In this document: positions 24,286 to 33,338 of the stretch, in pieces
Layout: each line of letters starts with the position of its first letter
Position numbering within the stretch: position 1 is the first letter of the stretch
Source: Candidatus Rokuibacteriota bacterium
GTDB lineage: Bacteria; Methylomirabilota; Methylomirabilia; Rokubacteriales; CSP1-6
DNA length: 50,314 nucleotides
NCBI GenBank assembly: GCA_016866775.1
Contig: VGLJ01000006.1
Coordinates: 1 to 50,314, forward strand
Direction of reading: 5' to 3'
Translations under genes and position numbers: made by a program
The notes under the pieces: model-generated
Told to the model about the DNA's origin: nothing
Database searches by the model: none
Seen by the model: the letters and a program-made list of their open reading frames with translations, nothing else

Positions 24286-25022
24286 ACGGCCAGGCCATCG
24301 AGTTCAAGCGCGTCAACAAGTGGTTCGGCAAGCTCCACGTCCTGCGTGACATCGATCTGTCCATCGCGAGCGGCGAGGTCGTCGTGGTGTGCGGACCGTC
24401 CGGGTCAGGCAAGAGCACGCTGATCCGCTGCGTGAACGTGCTCGAGCGCATCCAGCAGGGCGACATCGTCGTCCTCGGCCAGTCGGTGACGGTACCCGGG
24501 CTGAACCTCGCGAAGCTCCGCACGCGCGTCGGCATGGTGTTCCAGCAGTTCAACCTCTTCGCGCACATGACCGTGCTGCAGAACATCATGCTCGCCCCCA
24601 TGAGGGTGAAGCGCGTCTCGCGCGACGAGGCGGAGCGGACCGCCCGCGCGCTGCTCGAGCGCGTCGGCATCCCGCACCGCGCCGACTCCTATCCCGCCAA
24701 TCTCTCGGGCGGGCAGCAGCAGCGCGTCGCGATCGCGCGCGCGCTCGCGATGCAGCCGGACGTGATGCTGTTCGACGAGCCGACCTCGGCGCTGGATCCC
24801 GAGATGATCAACGAGGTGCTCGAGGTCATGACCGACCTCGCCCGGGACGGCATGACCATGATGTGCGTCACCCACGAGATGGGCTTCGCCCGCCGGGTGG
24901 CGCACCGGGTGATCTTCATGGACGAAGGTCAGGTGATCGAGCAGAGCGAGCCCGAAGCGTTCTTCGCGGCTCCGAAGTCCGATCGCACGAAGCAGTTCCT
25001 CTCCAAGATCCTGAGTCACTAG
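24282..25022 (+). CDS. polar amino-acid ABC transporter ATP-binding protein (GlnQ/GltL-like)
   Basis: 246 residues from GTG 24282 overlapping the carrier gene. Motifs: Walker [11 protein letters not shown]-loop [18 protein letters not shown], signature LSGGQQQR, Walker [17 protein letters not shown]-loop [31 protein letters not shown] and the FARRVA stretch are specific for the polar amino-acid importer branch. It partners the binding protein at 25072 and permeases at 25951 and 27683. Confidence 0.94.
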   Translation: MNGQAIEFKRVNKWFGKLHVLRDIDLSIASGEVVVVCGPSGSGKSTLIRCVNVLERIQQGDIVVLGQSVTVPGLNLAKLRTRVGMVFQQFNLFAHMTVLQNIMLAPMRVKRVSRDEAERTARALLERVGIPHRADSYPANLSGGQQQRVAIARALAMQPDVMLFDEPTSALDPEMINEVLEVMTDLARDGMTMMCVTHEMGFARRVAHRVIFMDEGQVIEQSEPEAFFAAPKSDRTKQFLSKILSH

Positions 25023-25023
25023 A

Positions 25024-25057
25024 GGGGTGTGGGACCCCGCGTGGTGGGGCCCCATGT
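25024..25057 (+). repeat. half-copy of palindromic repeat in leader of binding-protein gene
   Basis: GGGGTGTGGGACCCCGCG at its start and GGTGGGGCCCCATGT at its end; the arms pair as an imperfect hairpin. It lies one base after the ATPase stop and ends just before the AAGGAGG ribosome binding site. It matches the element at 9112-9146 in sequence and in position, although the two operons are unrelated. Confidence 0.65.
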
Positions 25058-25071
25058 CCAAGGAGGACACG

Positions 25072-25929
25072 ATGAAGCGATGGGTCACGATGTTCCTGAT
25101 GCTTGCGGTGGCGGCCGCCGTGGCGCTACCGGCTGCCGCGCAGGAAGGGACGCTCGACAAGATCAAGCGCACGGGCGTGCTCACGATCGGCACGCGCACC
25201 GGCTCGCCGCCGTTCGCCTACATCGACAAGAGCAACAACTGGGTCGGCTTCACGATCGACCTCGTGGAGCAGCTCGTGAAGCCGGCCGTGGAAAAGGAAG
25301 TCGGCAAGGCGATCAAGATCGAGAAGAAGGAGTCCACGCCGCCCACGCGCATCCCGCTGCTGACGTCGAACGCCGTCGACCTCATCGCCGGCACGATGAC
25401 GGACACCCCGCAGCGGCGCGAGAGCGTCGATTTCAGCCTCACGTTCTTCTACACGGGCGCGCAGTTCATGGTGAAGAAGGGCAGCCCGATCAAGTCGATC
25501 AACGACATCGGCGGCAAGCGCGTCGCGGCCCAGCAGGGCTCGACCAACGCCAAGATCATCCGCGAGAAGGTGCCGACTGCCCAGCTCCGCGAGTTCCCGG
25601 ACCAGCCGGCGGCGTTCCAGGCGCTGGTGCAGGGTCAGGTCGACGCGTACACCAACGACGGCATCCAGCTCTACGGCCTCAAGGCGAAATCGCCGAAGCC
25701 GGACGACTGGGACGTGGTCGGCGACTTCTACTCCGAAGAGCCGTACGGCATGGCGATGCGAAAGGGCGACGCGAAGTTCAAGGCCGCGGTCGACGCCGGC
25801 CTCAAGAACGGTTTCGAGTCCGGCAAGTACTTCGACCTCTACGAGAAGTGGTTCGGGGCGAAGGGCGAGGTGCCGTACCCGATGACGCCGCAGGTGAAGG
25901 CGTACCTGATGAAGCAGATCGGCAAGTAA
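25072..25929 (+). CDS. polar amino-acid ABC transporter substrate-binding protein (family 3)
   Basis: 285 residues. ATG 25072 follows AAGGAGGACACG and gives a signal peptide, MKRWVTMFLMLAVAAAVALP, cleaved after AAAQ or nearby. Family-3 features: IGTRTGSPPFAYIDKSNNWV, GFTIDLVEQL, IPLLTSNAVDLIAGTMTDTP, FFYTGAQFMVKKGS and the hinge GGKRVAAQQGSTNAK. Together these are typical of glutamate/glutamine/aspartate binding proteins, acting in the periplasm. An upstream GTG at 25027 would add the repeat to the protein and is unlikely. Confidence 0.92.
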   Translation: MKRWVTMFLMLAVAAAVALPAAAQEGTLDKIKRTGVLTIGTRTGSPPFAYIDKSNNWVGFTIDLVEQLVKPAVEKEVGKAIKIEKKESTPPTRIPLLTSNAVDLIAGTMTDTPQRRESVDFSLTFFYTGAQFMVKKGSPIKSINDIGGKRVAAQQGSTNAKIIREKVPTAQLREFPDQPAAFQALVQGQVDAYTNDGIQLYGLKAKSPKPDDWDVVGDFYSEEPYGMAMRKGDAKFKAAVDAGLKNGFESGKYFDLYEKWFGAKGEVPYPMTPQVKAYLMKQIGK

Positions 25930-25950
25930 GGAAGCGCGCCGCCGCCGGGC

Positions 25951-26670
25951 GTGCAGTACCAGTTCAAGTGGAGCGTGCTCTGGAGCGGCCAGTCCGCGGG
26001 CTGGCTGCTCCAGGGCCTCATCACCACGCTGGAGCTCTCGGCGCTGGCGTGGATCCTCGCCGTCTGCCTCGGCATCCTCGCGGGTGCCTTGCGCACGGTG
26101 ACGTTCGCGCCGCTGCGCGCGGCCGCCGTCTTCTACGTCGAGTTCTTCCGCAACGTCCCGCTGCTCGTCTGGATGTTTTTCTGGTACTTCGGCGTGCCGC
26201 CGCTGCTGCCGCGCGTGGTGCAGGACTGGCTCTTCAACCACGGGGCGGAGTTCTGGGCGGCCGTGATCGCGCTCGGCGTGTACACGGGTGCGCGCATGTC
26301 CGAAGTGATCCGCGCCGGCATCCTCTCGATCCCGCGCACGCAGTTCGAGGCGTCGCTGGCGATGGGGCTCACCGTCGGGCAGGCGTACCGGCTCATCATC
26401 CTGCCGATCGCGCTTCGCCTCATCGTTCCGCCGATGACCAACGAGTCGCTGAACCTCCTCAAGAACTCCTCGGTGGCGCTGACGATCAGCGTGGCCGAGC
26501 TCACGTTCCAGACGCGCCAGGTCGAGACGTACACCGCGAAGGCGATCGAAGCGCTGACCGCCGGCACGCTGATCTATCTCGTGCTGTGTCTCGGCATCGC
26601 GACCGTGATGAGCCGGCTCGAGCGGCGCTTCGCGATCCCGGGCCTGATCGCGCGCGTGGGGGCGGGATGA
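25951..26670 (+). CDS. polar amino-acid ABC transporter permease 1 (GltJ-like)
   Basis: 239 residues from GTG 25951. Membrane segments include WLLQGLITTLELSALAWILA and AAVIALGVYTGARMSEVIR; the conserved cytoplasmic loop reads FEASLAMGLTVGQAYRLIIL followed by PIALRLIVPPMTNESLN. FYVEFFRNVPLLVWMFFWYF is the HisM/GltJ signature. It pairs with permease 2 (27683-28357). A 45-bp inverted repeat and a lipoprotein gene separate the two, although such permease genes are normally adjacent. Confidence 0.92.
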   Translation: MQYQFKWSVLWSGQSAGWLLQGLITTLELSALAWILAVCLGILAGALRTVTFAPLRAAAVFYVEFFRNVPLLVWMFFWYFGVPPLLPRVVQDWLFNHGAEFWAAVIALGVYTGARMSEVIRAGILSIPRTQFEASLAMGLTVGQAYRLIILPIALRLIVPPMTNESLNLLKNSSVALTISVAELTFQTRQVETYTAKAIEALTAGTLIYLVLCLGIATVMSRLERRFAIPGLIARVGAG

Positions 26671-26699
26671 TCGCACCTCGGGGCGGAATCAGCGCGCGG

Positions 26700-26890
26700 C
26701 GGAAGCGCAACGCGCGGGCGGCAGCGCCGGCGTGCCCGGCGGGGCCTCTGACCCCCGAGAGTCGGCGGCCCGGTCCGACGCTCGTTATTTCCATCGAACC
26801 GTCTGCGGCCGCCTCGATGAGCCGTTCCGGGGACGGGTCAACCGTCCCCGCCGGGCACGCCGGCGCTGCCGCCCGCGCGTTGCGCTTCCG
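26700..26890. repeat. 45-bp perfect inverted repeat with 101-nt loop
   Basis: Arms 26700-26744 and 26846-26890 are exact reverse complements over 45 bp (starting CGGAAGCGCAACGCGCGGGC). The loop of 101 bases holds a nested 9-bp hairpin (CGGGGACGG against CCGTCCCCG) that overlaps the right arm, so two alternative folds compete. No target-site duplication is obvious. It fills the gap between permease 1 and the lipoprotein gene. It may be a MITE-like element, a very stable transcript-processing hairpin, or a fold-back assembly or replication product. Confidence 0.85.
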
Positions 26891-26897
26891 CGGTGCC

Positions 26898-27686
26898 GTG
26901 GCTTCGCGCTTTGGCCGTGCGCTTGCTGTCCTGCTGCTTCTTGCGGTTGTTGCCGCGGGATGCGCGGCGGTGCGGCCCGTGGCCGAGCTGCAGCCGCTGC
27001 TGCGGCCTCACGACGCGCTGTTCAAGCCTGACGGCGACGGGCCGTTCCCCGCGGTGGTGATCCTGCACGGCTGCCTCGGCGTGCGGAGCAAAGACACGCG
27101 CTGGGCGCAGCGCCTGCGCGACCAGGGGTACGTCACGCTCGTCGTCGACAGCCTCACGGGCCGCGACCTCGTCACGTTCGAGCAGCGGCGGGGCGTGTGC
27201 GCCGGCTTCACGCTGTGGGGCGGCACGCGCGCGGACGACGTCCGGGCGAGCCTGGCGTACCTTCGCACGCTGCCCTACGTCGACGGATCGCGTCTCGCCG
27301 TGATCGGCTTCTCACACGGCGCGTGGGCCGCGCTCGACCTGTTGACGAGTGCCGCGGACGACGACGTGCACGGGCTCCGCGCGGTCATGGGGTTCTATCC
27401 CTACTGTGGCGTCGTGTCGCGCGCGCACTGGCTCCGCTTCCGCGTCGACGTGCCCACGCTGCTGCTCCTCGGGGCCCGGGATCGCACCGTGTCCGCGAGC
27501 CAGTGCGAGACCATCGCCGCGCGCGAGGCCGAGAGCGGCCGGCGCGTCGCCGTGACCGTCTATCCCGACGTCGGCCACAACTTCGACTGGCGCTGGTCCG
27601 CGGCCACCGAGGACGCGCAGCGCCGCGCGAGCGCGTTCCTCGCCGAGCACCTCGCCGGCTCCCGGCAGGCGGCCGTCACGCGATGA
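26898..27686 (+). CDS. lipoprotein dienelactone-hydrolase-family protein
   Basis: 262 residues from GTG 26898, which starts a clean lipoprotein signal: ASRFGRALAVLLLLAVVAAG with the lipobox Cys directly after. An ATG at 26817 is in frame but would place the inverted-repeat arm inside the protein. The alpha/beta-hydrolase domain shows PAVVILHGCLGVRSKD, the nucleophile region FSHGAW (Ser), an Asp in LLLGARDRTV and His in YPDVGHNFDW. Usual dienelactone hydrolases have Cys as nucleophile; here the elbow is GFSHG, as in serine members. It sits inside an amino-acid ABC operon and overlaps permease 2 by four bases. Confidence 0.82.
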   Translation: MASRFGRALAVLLLLAVVAAGCAAVRPVAELQPLLRPHDALFKPDGDGPFPAVVILHGCLGVRSKDTRWAQRLRDQGYVTLVVDSLTGRDLVTFEQRRGVCAGFTLWGGTRADDVRASLAYLRTLPYVDGSRLAVIGFSHGAWAALDLLTSAADDDVHGLRAVMGFYPYCGVVSRAHWLRFRVDVPTLLLLGARDRTVSASQCETIAAREAESGRRVAVTVYPDVGHNFDWRWSAATEDAQRRASAFLAEHLAGSRQAAVTR

Positions 27687-28357
27687 GCCTCGAGGTCATC
27701 ACCAGCAACTTCCAGTTCCTCATCGTGCAGGGCTTCTTCGGCCTCGGCTCGTTCGCGGGCGGCACGCTGCGGCTCGCGGTCCCCGCCATCGTGCTCGGCT
27801 TCCTGCTCGGGATCTTCGTCGGGCTCGCGCGGCTCGCGGCGGTGCCGTGGATCCGGATCCCCGCGACGATCTACGTCGAGTTCTTCCGCGGCGTGCCGCT
27901 CGTGATGGTGATCTTCTGGATGTGGTTCATCATCCCGCAGCTCCTGCAGATCCCGCTGCCGGAGTACGGCGTGGCGCTCACCGCGTTCGTGATCTTCGAG
28001 GCGGCCTACTTCGGCGAGATCGTCCGCGCGGGCGTGCAGTCGGTGTCCGGCGGGCAGGTGGAGGCGGCGCGCGCGCTCGGCCTCACCGGCGTCCAGAGCA
28101 TGGCCTACGTGATCCTGCCGCAGGCCCTGCGCAACATGATCCCGGCGCTGGTCACGCAGATGATCGTGCTCTTCAAGGACACGTCGCTCGCGTCGATCAT
28201 CGGCTACGTCGATCTCACGAAGGCCGCGCAGATCGTCAACAACCGCGAGATCAAGCCGTTCGAGCTCTACCTCTTCATCGCGGTCGTCTACTGGGTCTGC
28301 ACGTACTCGATGTCGCGCCTCGCCCGCCGCATGGAGCGCCGGCCCAGTCCCGTGTAG
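27683..28357 (+). CDS. polar amino-acid ABC transporter permease 2 (GltK-like)
   Basis: 224 residues from ATG 27683 (ATGA overlap with the lipoprotein gene). HisM/GltK features: TIYVEFFRGVPLVMVIFWMW, the EAA-like loop VEAARALGLTGVQSMAYVIL, LPQALRNMIPALVTQMIVLF and KDTSLASIIGYVDLTKAA. About five membrane segments. It completes the importer formed with the genes at 24282, 25072 and 25951. The 9-base gap to the convergent DUF169-like gene leaves no room for separate terminators. Confidence 0.92.
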   Translation: MSLEVITSNFQFLIVQGFFGLGSFAGGTLRLAVPAIVLGFLLGIFVGLARLAAVPWIRIPATIYVEFFRGVPLVMVIFWMWFIIPQLLQIPLPEYGVALTAFVIFEAAYFGEIVRAGVQSVSGGQVEAARALGLTGVQSMAYVILPQALRNMIPALVTQMIVLFKDTSLASIIGYVDLTKAAQIVNNREIKPFELYLFIAVVYWVCTYSMSRLARRMERRPSPV

Positions 28358-28366
28358 CGCCCCTCG

Positions 28367-29101
28367 TCAGGCTCGCGCCGCGTCGCCCGACGTCAGACCG
28401 GGGCGGCGGTCACGATGGAACTTCGTGAGCTGCGCGTTGGCGTCGAGGATCCGGTCGAGCGCCCGCGAGATCGCCTCCGCGTCGGCGGCCCGCACCATCA
28501 GGTAGACGTGATCGTCGCCGAGGCCCGTGTAGATCCGGTTGCCGATGCAGCCGAGCGACATCGTGGCGCCGCTCGCGGCGGCCGCGGGAATCGCCATGCA
28601 CGTGGGGCGGGGGAGCGGCGGCATCGCCGACGCGGCGCCGGCGGCACGCGCGGCCTCGCCGAGGTACATGGCCGCGCTCGGACGGCACGCGAAGATGATC
28701 ACGTCCGGCGTGCGCGGCGTTTCTCCGAGCCGCGCGTAGAGCACGGCCGCTGGCGACGAGGGCCAGCGGGGGATGCCCGGCACCTCCTCCATCTTCACGT
28801 AGCCGAGGCCGGCCATCAGCCCGAGCATGTCGGTCAGCATCTTGCCGCCGTCGGCCGGCGGCATATTGTGCGTGTGCGCGCCGATGGGACAGTTCTGGTG
28901 GTCGGCGGGGACGGTGTAGAACGCGGCCTGCTGCCGCGGCGCGCTCGCCGCGACCTTCCAGAACGTGCATCCCGACGGCACGGAGCCTTCGAACTTCCTC
29001 ACGCCCGTGGGCACCGCGTCGCAGAACGTGACCGCGACGGGCGCGACACCGAGCGAGAGTCGGTGCGTGAATGCCTGCTCGAGCTGATCCCAGGTGGCCA
29101 T
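28367..29101 (-). CDS. DUF169-family protein
   Basis: 244 residues from ATG 29101. The sequence shows the DUF169 pattern: LGVAPVAVTFCDAVPTGVRK, CTFWKVAASAPRQQAAFYTV, the Cys- and His-rich HQNCPIGAHTHNM, IIFACRPSAAMYLGEAAR and SMGCIG-like SLGCIGNRIYTGL. Four conserved cysteines (in CTFW, NCPIG, FACRP, LGCIGN) could bind a metal cluster, but the function of this family is not known to me. Convergent with the amino-acid transporter operon. No signal peptide. Confidence 0.82.
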   Translation of the reverse strand: MATWDQLEQAFTHRLSLGVAPVAVTFCDAVPTGVRKFEGSVPSGCTFWKVAASAPRQQAAFYTVPADHQNCPIGAHTHNMPPADGGKMLTDMLGLMAGLGYVKMEEVPGIPRWPSSPAAVLYARLGETPRTPDVIIFACRPSAAMYLGEAARAAGAASAMPPLPRPTCMAIPAAAASGATMSLGCIGNRIYTGLGDDHVYLMVRAADAEAISRALDRILDANAQLTKFHRDRRPGLTSGDAARA

Positions 29102-29118
29102 GTGGCGGATTGTAGCCC

Positions 29119-29517
29119 TCAACGCTCTCCCGGCGGCGTCCATCGCATCACGAGCAAGACGCCGATCCCGATGACGACCCACACGGCTTGCCGCGCGCGT
29201 CGCACGAGGCTGAACGCGAGGCCGGCGCCGGCGCCGAAGCCCAGGACGCCGAACGCCGCGGCGTTCGCGCCCTCGAAGGCACCGAGGCTCGCCGGGACCA
29301 GGAACGTGGCGAAACGTACGCCCGAGCCGAGCGCCTCGATCACCGTCGCGGTGGCGGCGGACGTGTCGATGCCGAGCGCCCAGAGCATCACGAGGGCCTC
29401 GACGGCGCCGAGCAGCCAGCCCGCGAGGTGGAACGCGGCGGACAGCCCGAACCGCCGCCACTCACGCCGGTAGTAGCCGCGCAGCGCCTCGTCCAGCTCG
29501 GTCGCGTGCGAGGTGTC
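29119..29517 (-). pseudogene. flippase-like / lysyl-PG-synthase-TM family, 3' fragment
   Basis: The minus strand reads, without a start, DTSHATELDEALRGYYRREW, then membrane segments LSAAFHLAGWLLGAVEALVM and a stretch with VRFATFLVPASLGAFEGANA and LVRRARQAVWVVIGIGVLLV. This is the C-terminal third of the family that includes lysylphosphatidylglycerol flippase domains and HpnL-like hopanoid proteins. The 5' two-thirds are missing: at about 29514-29518 it runs head-on into an oppositely oriented gene that also lacks its 5' part. Deletion, inversion or an assembly join are all possible. Confidence 0.65.
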
Positions 29518-29753
29518 GCTTGCTGGCGAGCGCGGTCTGTCTCGGCGCGGTCGGTGTGGTCGCCTTCAGCCGGCTCTACCTCGACCGCCACTGGCTGTCC
29601 GACGTGGGCGGAGGATTCAGCGTCGGGCTCGCGTACCTGCTGCTGGCGATCTGGCTGATCGAGGTGGTCCTCGTGCGGCCGAAGCGTGACGAGGCGGAGA
29701 CCGGGGAAACGACGGCCGTGACGTCGCCCGTGAGCGACGTGGAACGCGTGTGA
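29518..29753 (+). pseudogene. PAP2-family phosphatase, 3' fragment
   Basis: The plus frame from the junction gives LLASAVCLGAVGVVAFSRLY, then LDRHWLSDVGGGFSVGLAYL, matching the last PAP2 motif (SR-YL--HW-SDV--G) with its catalytic His. The earlier motifs (K-----RP and PSGH) are absent because the gene begins at the junction near 29518. PAP2 enzymes remove phosphate from lipid phosphates. The stop overlaps the GTG of the next gene (GTGA), so it was once an operon with the diacylglycerol-kinase-like gene. Confidence 0.7.
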
Positions 29754-30569
29754 CGTCCCGGCCGGTCCAGGTCGCCGTCACGCCGGGCTCGGGCGCGGGG
29801 CTCGCGTCGCGGACGGCGCGCCGCGTGCGGCGGCGGCTCGAGGCGCAGGGCCGCACGGTGACCATCAGCGCGTTCCAGAGCCTCGGCGCGCTCATGACGT
29901 GGGCGGAGACGTGCGGGCCCGACTTCACGCATCTCGTGTGCATCGGCGGCGACGCGACCCTCAGCGCGGCGGCGCGCGCGGGACGTCGTGGCGCTGCTCG
30001 AGGAAGGCGGGGTCCGCCACGTGGACATCGGCGAGGCGCGGATCGGAGGGGCCGAGGAGATCTTCCTCTCGCACCGGAGCTTCGGCGTGCTGGAGCAGAT
30101 CCAGCAGGTGGCGGAGCAGGGGCGCAAGCAGCCGCGCACGCGCTTCCTGCGCTTCCTCTGGTACTGGGGCGTCGCCTACCAGTTCTTCTTCCACACCCGG
30201 CTGGCCGGATTCACGGTCGAAGTCGACGGCGAGGTGGTGAACGACGACGCCGTGCTCGTCACGGTGGCGAACGTGGAGACGTATTCCGGCTTTCTCCCGC
30301 TGACGCCGAGCGCGAACCCCATCGACGGGCTGTTCGACGTCGCCGTCGTTCCGCGCGTCTCTCAGGTGCGGCTGCTCGCCGGACTCTTGCGCCTGTTCCT
30401 GCGCGGCGGCCGCTGGCGCCGGCTCACGCTCTACCGCGGACGCCGGGTCGTGGTGACGACGCCCCGGCGCAAGGAGGAGATGACGGTGCGCCGCTTCGCG
30501 CTGCCGCTGCTGGTCCGGGCCGGCGCCATCGACGAGCTGCGCCGGCGCACGGTGGGGGCGAACGCCTAA
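29750..30569 (+). pseudogene. diacylglycerol/sphingosine kinase-like protein, internally deleted
   Basis: GTG 29750 starts QVAVTPGSGAGLASRTARRV and THLVCIGGDATLSAAARA, the N-terminal lobe of the DAGK catalytic family (GGDAT matches the GGDGT motif). After about 29980 the frame changes to DVVALLEEGGVRHVDIGEAR, then EEIFLSHRSFGVLEQIQQVA and ANVETYSGFLPLTPSANPID. About 30 residues with the P-GT-N-FA motif are missing. So a deletion with frameshift has removed part of the active site. Relatives phosphorylate membrane diacylglycerol. Confidence 0.68.
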
Positions 30570-30900
30570 GGACCTCCCGACGTCGAAGCGGTCGAAGACG
30601 TAGCCGCCGTACAGCTCGACGCCCACGTGCTTCAGGTCGAAGCGCGTGCCCGCGGTGAGCCGCTTCTCATAGTAGTAGAGCCGCTTGTCCTCGTCGATCC
30701 GATCCGCCACGTGGCACGCGCGCGCACCTGTCGCGTCGGGAAGTACTGCGCCTCGAGGGTGATCGGCTCGATCGGCTTCCACTCGACCGAGGAGAACGGC
30801 ACGCCGATCACGGCGTTGAACGTCTCGGACGGCACCCATTGGTACGCGATACCGGGCACGGGCACACCGCTCGGGACGCCGCCGGCCACGCCGAGGGGTG
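30570..30900 (-). pseudogene. outer-membrane beta-barrel protein remnant (DUF6268-like)
   Basis: Minus-strand fragments: [40 protein letters not shown] and, in another frame from about 30716, [20 protein letters not shown] and [19 protein letters not shown]. The alternating strand pattern and wording fit DUF6268-like outer-membrane barrels. The N-terminus with signal peptide, a stretch near 30716 and the C-terminal strand are all missing, and the left end abuts the kinase stop. So the 390-bp gap before glutamate dehydrogenase is filled by decayed sequence. Confidence 0.5.
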
Positions 30901-30956
30901 GACACCCCGCGTCTACAAACGCCGGTCCTGGTCGCCCTCCGCGGTACCATTTTGGT

Positions 30957-32384
<1,428 letters not shown>

Positions 32385-32400
32385 GCGTGCGTCGACGTAA

Positions 32401-32479
32401 CGGCACTCGCGGAGCGGCACGGCTTCGCCGGGCCGCGGAGCGCTGGGGGGCTTGGGGGGCGCCCGGAGCCCCCCCATGT
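32401..32479 (+). repeat. palindromic G-rich repeat, full copy 2
   Basis: Starts CGGCACTCGCGGAGCGG, then a GGCTTCGCC hairpin, the core (CTGGGGGGCTTGGGGGG here), and a second hairpin GGGGGGC/GCCCCCC, ending CCCCATGT. It occupies nearly the whole space between glutamate dehydrogenase and the following hydrolase gene. Confidence 0.8.
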
Positions 32480-32486
32480 GAGCTGA

Positions 32487-33317
32487 TTGCCTGAGCGGGT
32501 GCTCGCCAACGGCGTTCGCCTCCACTGGCGCGAGGCGGGCGCCGCGGACGGGACGCCGATCGTCTGGATCCACGGCGGCTCGGTCGAAGACTCGTCGATG
32601 ATGCTCGGCGACCTCGAGCCCTTCTTCGACCGCGTGCGCGTGCTCTTGCCCGACACGCGGGGCCACGGGCGCTCGTCGCGCTTCGAGCGCCCCGCCGACT
32701 ACACGTACCCGCGCAAGGCGACCGACCTGCTGCTCTGGCTCGACACGCTGGGGCTGCGCGAGGCGGTGTGGGGCGGCGCCTCGATGGGCGGCGCGCTCTC
32801 GCTGTGGGTCGCGAGCCACGCGCGCGACCGGACGCGTGCGGTGATCTCGATCAGCGGTCCTCCGTACGCCGCGCCGGAGAGCGACCGCGCGTGGTGGGCG
32901 CGGCAGCGGCCGCTCGTGGAAGCCGGACGCCTCGAAGACTACTTCGACGCGAACGTCCGCCTCCGGATGGGCGAGGAGGGGCTCGCGCGGATCAAAGCGC
33001 GTCCGGACCGCTACAACGAGCTCGTGGCCGGCCTCCGGCGGCATTCGACCGCGTCGCTGCTCGCGCTGCTCGACGAGACGTACGGACGCACGGACTGGCT
33101 CGAGGACTGTGCGCGCATCCTCTGCCCCGTCCTCGTCATCGCGGGATCGGACGATCACTTTCCGACCGTCGCGATGTCGCGACGGGTCGCCGAGACGATC
33201 CCGGGCGCTCAGCTTCACGTCGTCGAGGGCGGTCCGCACTTCCCGAACCGCACGCATCGCGCCGAAGTCCAGGCCGTGATCGGCGAGTTCCTCGCCGCGA
33301 TCGGCGTCCTCGCCTAG
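32487..33317 (+). CDS. alpha/beta hydrolase
   Basis: 276 residues from TTG 32487; GTG 32499 is an alternative. Motifs: oxyanion loop VWIHGGSVEDSS, cap region LLPDTRGHGRSSRFERPADY, nucleophile elbow GGASMGGALS (Ser), acid in AGSDDHFP and His in EGGPHFP. The layout matches the general hydrolases of the 3-oxoadipate enol-lactonase/esterase type. No signal peptide, so cytoplasmic. The repeat upstream ends 7 bases before the start and leaves no canonical ribosome binding site, which is odd. Substrate unknown. Confidence 0.87.
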   Translation: MPERVLANGVRLHWREAGAADGTPIVWIHGGSVEDSSMMLGDLEPFFDRVRVLLPDTRGHGRSSRFERPADYTYPRKATDLLLWLDTLGLREAVWGGASMGGALSLWVASHARDRTRAVISISGPPYAAPESDRAWWARQRPLVEAGRLEDYFDANVRLRMGEEGLARIKARPDRYNELVAGLRRHSTASLLALLDETYGRTDWLEDCARILCPVLVIAGSDDHFPTVAMSRRVAETIPGAQLHVVEGGPHFPNRTHRAEVQAVIGEFLAAIGVLA

Positions 33318-33338
33318 ATAGCGCGCGCGGCCTCCCGC

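Noticed and set aside
26817-26897. Earlier ATG for the lipoprotein hydrolase
   Set aside because: It would put an inverted-repeat arm before the signal peptide; the GTG at 26898 gives a clean lipoprotein signal.
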